Source: Naumannella cuiyingiana
GTDB taxonomy: Bacteria > Actinomycetota > Actinomycetes > Propionibacteriales > Propionibacteriaceae
Direction: 5' to 3'
NCBI RefSeq assembly: GCF_013408305.1
Contig: NZ_JACBZS010000001.1
Span: 2,108,001-2,172,000 of the forward strand
Length of the DNA stretch: 64,000 bases
Under the pieces are notes generated by a model that was given only the letters and a program-made list of their open reading frames with translations, did no database searches and was not told the DNA's origin. Positions 43,666 through 52,216 of the stretch are shown here, piece after piece. The translations under genes were made by a program, and so were the position numbers. The first letter of the stretch is position 1, and every line of letters begins with the position of its first letter.

Positions 43666-44907
43666 TCAGGACTCCAGCCGGGCCACGTGCGCCTCGCGGT
43701 GGCGGTGCCCGATCACCTCGTCGCCGACGATCACCACGACCGGCGCGAGCGTCAGGATGGCCAGCCCGACGGTGAACGGTACGCCCGCGGCGACGATCGC
43801 CACCGCCGCCGCGATCACCACGAGCGCGCCGACCAGCATCCAGGCGTAGGGGCCCGAGGACCCCGAAAGCATCCGGTAGAACCAGAACAGCACGATCAGA
43901 TAGATCGCCAGCGGCACCGCGACGGTGAGGATCGACTCGATCGGTCCGATCACGTTCTTGCCCTCGATCTCGTACGCGCCGACGTCCAGCCCGGCGCCGA
44001 CCGCGGCGATCGGGGCGAAGATCGCGAAGTGGCCGTACGCCCACCGGATCGCCGCGCCGCGCCGCCGCTCCAGGGTCTCGGCGTGCGGCACGATGAAGTA
44101 GATCCACCACATGCCGAACGTCAGACCGACCCCGGCGAAGGTGACCAGCGCGGCATCGAGCGTCCAGCCCTGCTCGCCGACCGCCGCGCTCACCGCGGCG
44201 ATCGTGCCGACGACGCACTCGCCGAGCATGATGATCGTCAGCAGCCCGAAGCGTTCCGCCAGGTGATGGGCGTGCCACGGGGTTGCCTGGCGCCGCTCGG
44301 CGAGCGCCGGGCCGCCCAGCTCGACGGCGTACAGGACCGCGATCAGCGCAAGGAGCGCCGGCAGCGGAAGCGGCAGGATCGCGGTCAGGATCCAGCCTGC
44401 CTGCGCGATCACGATGGTCGCGATGTGGGTGTGCGCGACCCGCCGGTAGGGCCCGCGGCTGACCCGCAGCCATTGCAGCGCCATCGCGATGCGCATGATC
44501 ACGTAGCCGAGCACCAGGACCCGGTTGTCGACGACCTGGCCGGCGTCGAGGGAGCTGAACACGGGCGGTACGCCGAGCGCCAGCACCACCACGCCGCACA
44601 TCTGCAGCATGGTCAACAACCGGTACAGCCAGTCGTCGGTGTCGAAGGCGGATGCGAATGTCGTCCAGCCGAACCACGCCCAGACGATCGCGTACATCAC
44701 GAACGCGAAGGCGAGGATCGCCGAGGCCCAGTGTGCCTCGCCGAGCGAGTGCGCGAATGTCGACGACGCGATCCCCACCGCGACCACGAAGACCAGGTCG
44801 AAGAGCAGCTCCAACGGGGTCGCGGCGCGGTGCGGCTCCTCGGGATCGCGCCCGCGCATCGGCACCAGCCGGTGCGACAGGCCCCGCGTACCGGATGTCT
44901 CGGTCAT
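43666..44907 (-). CDS. ltrA: Low-temperature-requirement A (LtrA) membrane protein
   Basis: 413 residues, about ten membrane helices; ATG with gaggggga upstream. The family signature ATPLELLFDLVFVVAVGIAS at residues 29-48, the Trp-rich AIVWAWFGWTTFASAFDTDD and HHLAERFGLLTIIMLGECVV are present. LtrA proteins are widespread in actinobacteria, with a name from Listeria cold sensitivity but no known biochemical role. The gene stands alone. Confidence 0.85.
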   Translation of the reverse strand: MTETSGTRGLSHRLVPMRGRDPEEPHRAATPLELLFDLVFVVAVGIASSTFAHSLGEAHWASAILAFAFVMYAIVWAWFGWTTFASAFDTDDWLYRLLTMLQMCGVVVLALGVPPVFSSLDAGQVVDNRVLVLGYVIMRIAMALQWLRVSRGPYRRVAHTHIATIVIAQAGWILTAILPLPLPALLALIAVLYAVELGGPALAERRQATPWHAHHLAERFGLLTIIMLGECVVGTIAAVSAAVGEQGWTLDAALVTFAGVGLTFGMWWIYFIVPHAETLERRRGAAIRWAYGHFAIFAPIAAVGAGLDVGAYEIEGKNVIGPIESILTVAVPLAIYLIVLFWFYRMLSGSSGPYAWMLVGALVVIAAAVAIVAAGVPFTVGLAILTLAPVVVIVGDEVIGHRHREAHVARLES

Positions 44908-44938
44908 CGGGTCCCCCTCGATCGTGTGCGGTATGCCG

Positions 44939-46384
44939 TCAGTCGCGGGCGGCGAACCGGCGGGCGACGGCGTAGGCCAGGTCCTCGTAGGCGGCGGCCG
45001 TCTCCGGGGAGAGTCGATCCCAGGCGAACAGGCCGCCGACGTGCAGCGACGGGTCGTAGGGGACGAAGATCACCTCACCGACCCGGCCGGCGAATCGCTC
45101 GGTCAGCTCGGCCTCGCGCTGACGCTGTCGGCGGATGAACGCGGCGCGCAGCTCGGCGATCCGTTCGGCGGGCATCTGCTCGGCGGGCGGCAGCGAGAAC
45201 GGCTCGATCTGGGTGATCGCCACGATCGCATTCCGGACCAGGGCCGGATCGGCGTGCTCCTCCCACCAGTCCAACGTTTCCCAGGCCAGGTCGGCGCCGT
45301 CATGGGCCGTCGTCGCCGGTACCACCAGGGTGTCGGTATTGCCGTAGACCTCCGACATCAGCGGCAGGGTCAGGTCGGTGCCGGTATCGGTCATGATCAC
45401 GCTGCGGAAGGTCTTGGCGATGTCCAGGACGGTGGCGTACTCCTCGGCGGAGAAGCCCTGCGCCTCGGCCGGGTTGGGCTCGGACGCCAGCACCTCGAAG
45501 CGGCTCGCGGCCTGGGAGGTGAACCGCCGGAAGTCCTTGGCGGTACGCACATCCTCGGCGTCGGCGACAAGATCACGAACGGTCAGTCCGGTCTCCTCGC
45601 CGAGCCGGCGGGCGAGCGTACCGCGATGGGCATTGCCGTCGATCGCCAGCACCAGATCGCGCCGGTGCAGGGCCAGCGCGGTGCCGATGGCGAGCACGAT
45701 GGTGGTCTTGGTGATGCCACCCTTGAGCGACGACACGGTGATCAGGTGATGATCGACCGGGGTATCGATCACCCGCCGACGCTCCTCCCGGGCGGCCGCG
45801 GCCTCGGCCTCGCGCCGGCGCTGCTCGGCGGCGCGCTGGTCGGCGAGGGCGCGGGCCTGGGCCTCTTCCTCCTCGCGCCGGCGACGCCCCCCGCCGAAGG
45901 CATCGGCGATCCGGTCGAACAATCCGCGGCGTGCGGCCGGCTCGGCGGTCGGTCGTTGCGGCTGGCGGGAGGGCGGGCCGAACGGCGAGGGCGGCGGCGG
46001 ATCGGGCTCACCGACCGGCGTGGTGGGCGCCTGGTCGAAGCCGTGCCGCGGCGACGGGGTCGGCGACGGGTCCGGCGGCGAGGGCTGCCGGTGCGGGACC
46101 GGGCCCGGCGCGACGTGCCGGGGTTGCTGGGGCCCCGGTTGCCACGGCGCACCCTGGCGGGGCGGCGCCGGCTGCTGGGGCTGTTGTTGCGGGCCGGGCG
46201 GCCAGGCGTGCGAGCGGGGCGAGCGATCCCCCGGCGCCCGCGACGGCGTGTCCTGCGAACGCGGCTGGTCGTCGGGGCGCGGCGGCTGTGCCGGGTCCTG
46301 GAGGGCGCGCCGACCAGCCGCCGGTCCGTCATCGCCCCAGGGCGTCTGGGGCCAGGGCGAGTTCGGCTGATTCGGCTGGGTCAT
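44939..46384 (-). CDS. Proline-rich ParA/MinD-like ATPase (EspI-like)
   Basis: 481 residues from ATG 46384 (gggagg 9-14 bases upstream). Residues 1-150 are Pro/Gln-rich and disordered, then a Glu/Arg-rich helix (RRREEEEAQARALADQRAAE), then an ATPase domain. The Walker A reads SLKGGITKTT, so the second conserved Gly of KGGxGKT is Thr, while the signature Lys is kept. IDGNAHRGTLARRLGEETGL and MTDTGTDLTLPLMSEVY follow. Layout resembles EspI/Rv3876 of type VII secretion, but no ESX genes are nearby. It may position a membrane or secretion complex. Confidence 0.78.
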   Translation of the reverse strand: MTQPNQPNSPWPQTPWGDDGPAAGRRALQDPAQPPRPDDQPRSQDTPSRAPGDRSPRSHAWPPGPQQQPQQPAPPRQGAPWQPGPQQPRHVAPGPVPHRQPSPPDPSPTPSPRHGFDQAPTTPVGEPDPPPPSPFGPPSRQPQRPTAEPAARRGLFDRIADAFGGGRRRREEEEAQARALADQRAAEQRRREAEAAAAREERRRVIDTPVDHHLITVSSLKGGITKTTIVLAIGTALALHRRDLVLAIDGNAHRGTLARRLGEETGLTVRDLVADAEDVRTAKDFRRFTSQAASRFEVLASEPNPAEAQGFSAEEYATVLDIAKTFRSVIMTDTGTDLTLPLMSEVYGNTDTLVVPATTAHDGADLAWETLDWWEEHADPALVRNAIVAITQIEPFSLPPAEQMPAERIAELRAAFIRRQRQREAELTERFAGRVGEVIFVPYDPSLHVGGLFAWDRLSPETAAAYEDLAYAVARRFAARD

Positions 46385-46478
46385 CTGGCTGGGCCTCCCG
46401 CTTCCGTGCGTACCGGTCCGAGTGCTTCGCCAACCGTAATGCCTGCGCGCACCCGGGCCGCGCAACGGTGCATCCGGC

Positions 46479-46526
46479 GGGAAAGAAGGGGGCGGGAAGG
46501 AGGGGGAAGGAAGGAAAGGGGTGGGG
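46479..46526 (+). other. Purine tract with G-runs
   Basis: 46 of 48 bases are purines, with at least five runs of three or more G. It lies in the leader between two divergent genes and could form a G-quadruplex or triplex. No known motif identified. Confidence 0.5.
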
Positions 46527-46594
46527 CCCGCCCGAGTGACGTCCCGATCCTTCGGGCGGGCCCCGCAAGGGGTGTCGGAGTGGGGGACTCCGAC
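46523..46594 (+). promoter_or_regulatory. Two consecutive stem-loops in the leader of the LLM gene
   Basis: A 13-bp perfect stem (46523-46535 with 46552-46564, 16-nt loop) is followed by an 8-bp perfect stem (46574-46581 with 46587-46594, GGGGG loop). A third, 5-bp stem (46602-46606 with 46613-46617) may follow. They end about 35 bp before the LLM start. Could be a structured 5' UTR or a terminator of an unseen short transcript. Confidence 0.5.
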
Positions 46595-46631
46595 GGAGGG
46601 GATTCCTTGCTTGGAATAACGAACGGGGAGG

Positions 46632-47684
46632 ATGGTTGTTCCCGACATGGGCGAACTTTCTCCGGCACTGTCCGTTCTCGACCTGGTCCCGGTCCGGCAG
46701 GGCCAGAGCAGCGGCCAGGCGGTCGCTGCCAGCACCGAGCTGGCGCGCGTCGCCGACGGGCTCGGCTACCGGCGCTACTGGGTGGCCGAGCACCACAACA
46801 TGCCGGCGGTCGCCGCCACCAACCCGCCCGTGCTGATCTCGCTGATCGCCGCGCGTACCGAACGGATCCGCGTCGGGTCGGGCGGCGTGATGCTGCCCAA
46901 CCACACGCCCCTCGTCGTCGCCGAGCAGTTCGCGCTGCTGGAGGCCGCCTACCCCGGGCGGATCGACCTCGGCATCGGGCGGGCGCCGGGCAGCGACCCG
47001 GTGACCAGCTACGCGCTGCGGCAGGGGCGCAGTGACGAGGCCGTCGCCGAGTTCGACTCCTATGTCAACGACGTCATCGCCTGGCTGCAGCCGGGCGGGG
47101 TGAGCCTGGACCTCGCCGGGCGGGCGTACCACCTGAGCGCCACGCCCAGCGCCAGCACCGCCCCGCCGGTCTGGCTGCTCGGGTCGTCGGACTACTCCGC
47201 GCGGCTGGCCGCCAAGCTCGGCCTGCCCTATGTGTTCGCCCACCACTTCGCGGGCCGCGGCACCGGGGAGGCGCTCGATCTCTACCGCTCGCTGTTCACC
47301 CCGGGCGAGGTGGCGGAGCCGCAGACGTTCCTGACGGTGAATGCGGTCGTCGCGGAGACCGAGGAGGAGGCGGTACGCCTGGCTCGGCCGCAGTTGCTGT
47401 CGATGATCGCCCTGCGGACCAATCAGCCGCTGCGCGCGCAACTGAGCGTGGAGGAGGCGCTGCTGACGGCGATCCCGTCGGCGCACACGCCGCTCGCGGA
47501 GTCGATGGCGCAGTCGTGGCTGATCGGTACGCCGGAGCAGGTCCGGGCCCGGATCGCCGACCTCGCCGAGCGCTACGGGGTGGACGAGGTGATGATCAAC
47601 CCGATTGCCGGGGCGAGCGCGGAAGCGCCCGCCGACCGGGTTCCCGATCGCGAGCGGACCCTGGAGCTGCTCGCCGGCGCGTGA
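46632..47684 (+). CDS. LLM-class luciferase-like oxidoreductase (group 1)
   Basis: 350 residues. LSVLDLVPVRQGQSSGQAVA, RYWVAEHHNMPAVAATNPPV, IRVGSGGVMLPNHTPLVVAE and RIDLGIGRAPGSDP are hallmarks of the MsnO8-like luciferase-family oxidoreductases, which use FMN or F420. The start is uncertain: ATG 46632 directly abuts ggggagg, ATG 46647 is 15 bases after it. The stop is adjacent to the stop of the convergent SixA gene with no gap. The unusual leader is described separately. Confidence 0.85.
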   Translation: MVVPDMGELSPALSVLDLVPVRQGQSSGQAVAASTELARVADGLGYRRYWVAEHHNMPAVAATNPPVLISLIAARTERIRVGSGGVMLPNHTPLVVAEQFALLEAAYPGRIDLGIGRAPGSDPVTSYALRQGRSDEAVAEFDSYVNDVIAWLQPGGVSLDLAGRAYHLSATPSASTAPPVWLLGSSDYSARLAAKLGLPYVFAHHFAGRGTGEALDLYRSLFTPGEVAEPQTFLTVNAVVAETEEEAVRLARPQLLSMIALRTNQPLRAQLSVEEALLTAIPSAHTPLAESMAQSWLIGTPEQVRARIADLAERYGVDEVMINPIAGASAEAPADRVPDRERTLELLAGA

Positions 47685-48164
47685 TCAGCCGATCCGGACA
47701 CCGGTCAGCCGGGCGGCGTCGAGCCCGGCCCAATCGGCGTCGGTGTCGAGGGTGGCCAGCGTCGCCGTCGGGTAGCGGCCGTCGATCGCCTCGAGGGCGG
47801 TCGGGTCCGAGCCCGGGCCGGCCAACTGGTGGGCCAGGCCCGGGATGCCCGGCGCGTGGCCGATGACGAGCAGCGAGCCCGGCGGCATGGCGGCGATCTC
47901 GGCCAGCAGCTCGTCGGGTGAGGCCTGGTAGACGGCGTCGCTGAACTCGACCGGCGCGCCGAGCCCCAGTCCGGCCAGCGTCTCGCGGGTGCGCGTGGCG
48001 GTCGAGCAGAGCACCTGATCGATCCGGATCCCGGAGTCGCGCAGGTACTCGCCGAGCGCCGCGGCCTGCGCGTGGCCGCGCTCGGTCAGCGGCCGCTGAT
48101 GGTCGGTGCGGCCCGGTGAGAACTCCGCGGCCTTGGCATGGCGGAGCAGGTGCAGTCGTGCCAT
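47685..48164 (-). CDS. SixA-type phosphohistidine phosphatase
   Basis: 159 residues. The histidine phosphatase RHG motif is LLRHAKA at residues 6-12, with DHQRPLTERGHAQAAALGEY, CSTATRTRETL and VIGHAPGIP (second catalytic His). It is short, like SixA, which removes phosphate from histidine-phosphorylated proteins. No ribosome site; TAGGCT (48176-48171 on the minus strand) ends 6 nt before ATG, so probably leaderless. Confidence 0.88.
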   Translation of the reverse strand: MARLHLLRHAKAAEFSPGRTDHQRPLTERGHAQAAALGEYLRDSGIRIDQVLCSTATRTRETLAGLGLGAPVEFSDAVYQASPDELLAEIAAMPPGSLLVIGHAPGIPGLAHQLAGPGSDPTALEAIDGRYPTATLATLDTDADWAGLDAARLTGVRIG

Positions 48165-48209
48165 GGCCCGAGCCTATGTGGGCCCGATCGGGCGGGTGCG
48201 ACGGGCGGG

Positions 48210-49178
48210 TCAGGCCTTGCGCGCCACCAGCACGTCGCGCCGGATCGAGGCGTCCACCCGATGGGCGAGGCGCCGCCAGGGGCCGTGGTCCTGCGGTTCG
48301 AGACCGGCGGCGGCGACCAGGCCGGCCAGGTCCTCGCGCCGCAACCCGTGGGTGTTCCACGAGATGCCCAGCGCGCCGCCGGCCCGCAACTGTCCCGCCC
48401 AGACCCCGACGGCCTCGCCCAGCAGGGTGGCCGGCGAGCGTTCCCGGTCGCGGCCCGTGCTCGACCCGTGCACGACGCCGTAGGGCGCGTCCACCACCAC
48501 CGCGTCGAACCGCCGCTTGCCGAACAGCGCCGCCGAGTCGCGGGTGTCACCGGTGAACACCGTCAGCGACAGCTCCCGCGCGCCCTCGGGCCGCACCGTC
48601 GCCTCCAGCTTCTTGCCCAGCGACCGGCCTTCTCGGCGTACCGGAACCTGCTCGACCCGGTGCTTGAGCCGCTTGCGCCGCAGCCAGGTACGCAGGAAGG
48701 CCGAGAACTGCTCCACGGCCTTCGGGTCCGCCTCCACCCCGGCCGCATCGTGACCGGCCCGCCAGGCCGTCGTCAGCGTGGTGCCGCGCCCGCACATCGG
48801 GTCCAGCACGCTGCGCGGGCCGGGCGGTCGGTCGACGGCGGCCAGGGTGACGTCGAGCAGCAGCCGGGTGAACTGCTCGTTGGTCTTGCCCTGGTACTTC
48901 GGGATCGTCACCAGGTCCTCGTCGAGTACGCCGTCTCGCTCCAGCGTCACCGGGCGCAACAGATCGTCCGGCAGCAGGGCGAACATGGCGAAGGTCCCCG
49001 ACAGCCGGCTCGGCACGTCCTCCAGATCGAAGATCAGATAGTCCACCCCGCCGATCGCCCGGGTGTGCACCTCGCGTGCCTCGGGCCGGCAGATCTCCAG
49101 CTCGGCCGCGGCCAGCTCGGCGACCGATTCGCCGTAGGCCCGGTTCGCCGAGGGGGAGAGCAGCATCGCGTACCGCAT
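48210..49178 (-). CDS. TRM11/UPF0020-type RNA or DNA methyltransferase
   Basis: 322 residues from ATG 49178, the start that overlaps the upstream crcB stop (TGATG). Residues 1-115 form a family-specific N-domain. SVLDPMCGRGTTLTTA is the SAM motif I, VEADPKAVEQF the acidic strand, and VVVDAPYG the catalytic D/NPPY-like motif. This set is typical of THUMP-type RNA methyltransferases without the THUMP domain. The target is unknown. It is the last gene of the ppa-crcB-crcB operon, perhaps by chance. Confidence 0.72.
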   Translation of the reverse strand: MRYAMLLSPSANRAYGESVAELAAAELEICRPEAREVHTRAIGGVDYLIFDLEDVPSRLSGTFAMFALLPDDLLRPVTLERDGVLDEDLVTIPKYQGKTNEQFTRLLLDVTLAAVDRPPGPRSVLDPMCGRGTTLTTAWRAGHDAAGVEADPKAVEQFSAFLRTWLRRKRLKHRVEQVPVRREGRSLGKKLEATVRPEGARELSLTVFTGDTRDSAALFGKRRFDAVVVDAPYGVVHGSSTGRDRERSPATLLGEAVGVWAGQLRAGGALGISWNTHGLRREDLAGLVAAAGLEPQDHGPWRRLAHRVDASIRRDVLVARKA

Positions 49179-49537
49179 CAGAAGATGATCACCGCCAGCC
49201 CCATGCCGACCAGCGCCGCCAGCCAGCCGCCGATCAGGTTCAGCGCGATGTTGATCAACGCGAGTCGGTGGCGCCCGCTGCGCAGCAACCGCGCGCTGTC
49301 CAGCGAGAACGTCGACCACGTGGTCAGCGCCGCGCAGAAACCGCTGGTCAGCAGGTAGTAGCCGTTCAGGTCCGAGATCCCGGCCGCTGCGCCGAAGATC
49401 AGGCTCCCCAGCAGGTTGGCGATCAGGATTCCGCGGGGGAGTACGCCGGGATCATCGCTCGCGAAGCGCGCGTCCAGCATCGCCCGGCAGATCGCGCCGA
49501 ATGCGCCACACACGGCCAGCAGGATCCAGAACGCCAT
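49178..49537 (-). CDS. crcB: Fluoride channel FluC/CrcB subunit 2
   Basis: 119 residues, four membrane helices. The fluoride-channel signature is intact: FGAICRAMLD, ILIANLLGSLIFG (conserved Asn) and FCAALTTWSTFS (TTxSTF). Exports F- as part of a dimer. ATG 49537 overlaps the stop of the first crcB gene (TGATG), so the two subunits are made together and probably form a heterodimer. Confidence 0.9.
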   Translation of the reverse strand: MAFWILLAVCGAFGAICRAMLDARFASDDPGVLPRGILIANLLGSLIFGAAAGISDLNGYYLLTSGFCAALTTWSTFSLDSARLLRSGRHRLALINIALNLIGGWLAALVGMGLAVIIF

Positions 49538-49941
49538 CAACGCCCCCGACCGCGCAGTCGCAACCCGGCCTCCAGCCCGCCCCAGGCCGCGATCACACCG
49601 AGAACCACCTGGCCGATGATCAACAGCAGCAACCAGGGGTCGGGGCGGGCCGCGAACAGGCCGGTCATGCCCGAGAGGGTGGTGAAGGCGCCGAGGAAGC
49701 CGGTGCCGGCGAGCGGCAGCGCCCACGCCGCAGCCCGGTGATCACGCAGCGCGCCGACCAGCAGACCGAGCCCGAAGGCGCCGACCACATTGATCGCGGC
49801 GACCACCAGGGTCGGGTCGCCGAGCGTGCTCAGTGCCTGCCGGGCGACCACGCCCGCGGCGCCGCCGATCCCGACGAGGGCCAGCGTCCGGACGGGCAGG
49901 CCCGGCCGGTCACCGGACCCGGCCGAGCCGGAGCCGTCCAT
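49537..49941 (-). CDS. crcB: Fluoride channel FluC/CrcB subunit 1
   Basis: 134 residues with a 17-residue hydrophilic start and four membrane helices. GIGGAAGVVARQALS and VAAINVVGAFGLG match CrcB, but the third-helix signature is FLGAFTTLSGMTG rather than TTFSTF, as in the partner subunit of two-gene FluC systems. It begins 11 bp after the ppa stop, so ppa, crcB and crcB are one transcript. Fluoride inhibits family I pyrophosphatases, so the pairing may be functional. Confidence 0.88.
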   Translation of the reverse strand: MDGSGSAGSGDRPGLPVRTLALVGIGGAAGVVARQALSTLGDPTLVVAAINVVGAFGLGLLVGALRDHRAAAWALPLAGTGFLGAFTTLSGMTGLFAARPDPWLLLLIIGQVVLGVIAAWGGLEAGLRLRGRGR

Positions 49942-49952
49942 CGCAGCGCCGC

Positions 49953-50522
49953 TCAGTAGTGGTTGACGTGCTTGTGCTCGAAGGACGTGCCCTTGGCCCG
50001 CTCGACGCTGTTGCGGATCTCACCCTCGGCGGACTCGCGGTTCTCCCAGTGCGCGCCCTCGACCGACTTGCCGGGCTCGAGGTCCTTGTAGACCGTGAAG
50101 AAGTGCTCGATCTCCAGCCGGGCCAGCTCCGGGATGTCGTCGAGATCGCGCAGGTGGTTGCGGCGGATGTCGGCGGTCGGCACGCACAGCACCTTGTCGT
50201 CGCCGCCCGCCTCGTCCTTCATCCGGAACATGCCGATGGCGCGGCACTCGATCAGGCAGCCGGGGAAGGTCGGCTCGGGCACCAGCACCAGCGCGTCGAG
50301 CGGGTCGCCGTCCTCGCCGAGGGTCCCTTCGATGAATCCGTAGTCCGAGGGGTACTGGGTCGAGGTGAACAGCGTCCGGTCGAGCCGGATCCGGCCGGTC
50401 TGGTGATCCAGCTCGTACTTGTTCTTGGTGCCCTTGGGAATCTCGATGGTCACATCGAAGGTCATCGCCGTCGGCGGAGCCTGCTGCTCGTCGGACTCGC
50501 TGGACTCGTATTCTTCGGTCAC
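49953..50522 (-). CDS. ppa: Inorganic pyrophosphatase (family I)
   Basis: 189 residues from GTG 50522, chosen because agaaagg lies just upstream; an internal ATG ([12 protein letters not shown]) has no ribosome site, but would give the usual length. The extra 22 residues are acidic ([12 protein letters not shown]). Catalytic sites: [19 protein letters not shown], and [10 protein letters not shown] with the metal-binding Asp cluster. It hydrolyses cytoplasmic PPi. The window also codes for a membrane H+-PPase (15557). Confidence 0.92.
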   Translation of the reverse strand: MTEEYESSESDEQQAPPTAMTFDVTIEIPKGTKNKYELDHQTGRIRLDRTLFTSTQYPSDYGFIEGTLGEDGDPLDALVLVPEPTFPGCLIECRAIGMFRMKDEAGGDDKVLCVPTADIRRNHLRDLDDIPELARLEIEHFFTVYKDLEPGKSVEGAHWENRESAEGEIRNSVERAKGTSFEHKHVNHY

Positions 50523-50648
50523 CCGTAACCTTTCTCTACCATTCTGGTCTCCGGCTCGAGAGTAGCGGGCCGACTGTGCTATCGCAGAATGGCGGCCGCG
50601 GTGATCAGCCCCGCGCCCGCCCGTCGCGCCGCACCCGAGAGGACCGCC

Positions 50649-52130
50649 GTGCCCGATCCCGCCACCCGATCCGCCGGGCGCTGGGCCCTGCGCGCCGCGT
50701 CGCTCGCCGCCGCCTCGGTGCTCGCGATCGCGCTGCTGGTCGGTTTCGCGACCGGTGCGCTGCCGGCCGGCATCCAGGGCGCCGCGCGCGCCGCCGGCCT
50801 GGTCGCCCCGCGGGGTGCGCCGACCGTGGCGCCGACGCTCTTCGACGAGGCGGCGCCCGGCCCGTCCGCGGCGGCCACCCCGGATCCGGTGCTGCCCGCC
50901 GTCACCCCCGCGGGGCCGCCCGACGCCGATCGGGTACGCGAGCGGCTGGCGGCCGCCGGGCGTACCGGAGGCCAGACCGGCGCGGTGGTGATCGATGCCG
51001 GCTCCGGCGAGCAGGTGTATGCGGCAGACGGCGACCGGCCGATGATCCCGGCGTCCACCCTGAAGTTGCTGACCACCGCGGCCGTGCTCGGCGCGCTCGG
51101 GCCCGAGCACCGGTTCGCCACGTCGGTGGTGCTGGGCGACGGCGCCGAGCCGGCCGCCGATGCCACTCCCGCTGCAACGCCCGCACCGCCGCGCCGGATC
51201 GTGCTGGTCGGCGGGGGAGACCCCTATCTCGCCGGCGGCGACCCGCGCACCGACCGCGGCAGCATCGGCGAGCTCGCCGGTGAGACCGCCGAGGCGCTCA
51301 AGGCGGCGGGGGCGACGAAGGTCGACCTGGACTTCGACACGTCGCTGTTCGCGGGGCCGGCGTGGAACGAGACCTGGCCGGACGGCTATCGCGACCAGGT
51401 CACTCCGATCAGCGCGCTGTGGCTGGACGGCGGTGTGCGGTCGGACGGTACGCGGCCCGGCGATCCCGCGAAGGAGGCCGCCGACGCGTTCGCGAAGGCC
51501 CTGCGCGGCAGCGGGATCGAGGTGGGCAAGGTCGCCGCCGGCGCCGCCCCCGATGGGGCCGAGGCGATCGCCCGGGTCGAGTCGATGCCGCTGGCGCTGA
51601 TCGTCGAACGGGTGATCAGCACCTCCGACAACAATGCCGCGGAGATCCTGCTCCGCCAGGTCTCCGTCGCGGGCGGGGGAGACGGCTCGTTCGCCGACGG
51701 GGAGGCCGCGGCGGCCCGGGTGCTGCGCCCGCTCGGCGCCTGGTCCGATGCCGTGCGGATGCGCGACGGATCCGGGCTGTCGCGGGAGAACCGGCTGCCG
51801 ACCGAGGTGCTCACCCGCGCGCTCGGGCTGGGCGTCTCCGGCGACCCGAAGTTCCGCAGCCTGCTGACCGGGATGAGCGTGGCCGGCGCCGAGGGCACGC
51901 TGCGCCAGCGTTTCGTCGAGGACGGCACGAGCGCCGGACGGGGCGAGGTGCGTGCCAAGACCGGCACGCTGCGCCAGGTGCACACGCTGGCCGGCTATGT
52001 GGTGGCCCGCGACGGGACCCTGCTGGTCTTCGCGTTCATGGTCAACAACGACGCCGTGCAGAACGACTACGCCAACCGGACCTGGCTGGAGAAGATGTCC
52101 GCCGCGCTGGCCGGTTGCGGCTGTCGCTAG
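50649..52130 (+). CDS. dacB: D-alanyl-D-alanine carboxypeptidase/endopeptidase (PBP4, S13 family)
   Basis: 493 residues from GTG 50649 (gagagga 7 bases upstream); ATG 50589 would add 20 residues and is an alternative. A signal/anchor helix ([20 protein letters not shown]) leads to the periplasmic enzyme. The three penicillin-binding motifs are present: S-T-L-K in [15 protein letters not shown] in [12 protein letters not shown] and K-T-G in [12 protein letters not shown]. It trims peptidoglycan stem peptides. It lies beside a zincin gene and tilS-hpt-ftsH, an order seen in many actinobacteria. A terminator follows. Confidence 0.92.
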   Translation: MPDPATRSAGRWALRAASLAAASVLAIALLVGFATGALPAGIQGAARAAGLVAPRGAPTVAPTLFDEAAPGPSAAATPDPVLPAVTPAGPPDADRVRERLAAAGRTGGQTGAVVIDAGSGEQVYAADGDRPMIPASTLKLLTTAAVLGALGPEHRFATSVVLGDGAEPAADATPAATPAPPRRIVLVGGGDPYLAGGDPRTDRGSIGELAGETAEALKAAGATKVDLDFDTSLFAGPAWNETWPDGYRDQVTPISALWLDGGVRSDGTRPGDPAKEAADAFAKALRGSGIEVGKVAAGAAPDGAEAIARVESMPLALIVERVISTSDNNAAEILLRQVSVAGGGDGSFADGEAAAARVLRPLGAWSDAVRMRDGSGLSRENRLPTEVLTRALGLGVSGDPKFRSLLTGMSVAGAEGTLRQRFVEDGTSAGRGEVRAKTGTLRQVHTLAGYVVARDGTLLVFAFMVNNDAVQNDYANRTWLEKMSAALAGCGCR

Positions 52131-52138
52131 GTTGGCCG

Positions 52139-52160
52139 GGGGTACGCCTCGGCGTACCCC
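52139..52160 (+). terminator. Terminator after dacB
   Basis: GGGGTACGCC (52139-52148) and GGCGTACCCC (52151-52160) form a perfect inverted repeat followed by GTTCTTG, a short T-rich run. 9 bp after the stop. Confidence 0.72.
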
Positions 52161-52216
52161 GTTCTTGCCCGGCCCGCGGAACCGCACGCGGGCGGACTGC
52201 GCCGAACGGAGCACGG

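Noticed and set aside
44939-46384. Type VII secretion locus
   Set aside because: Only the EspI-like ATPase is present; there are no EsxA/B, EccB, EccC, EccD or PE/PPE-like genes around it.
50523-50648. Fluoride riboswitch in front of the ppa-crcB operon
   Set aside because: I looked for the crcB RNA motif on the minus strand between the ppa start and the divergent dacB gene and saw no match to its conserved loops.
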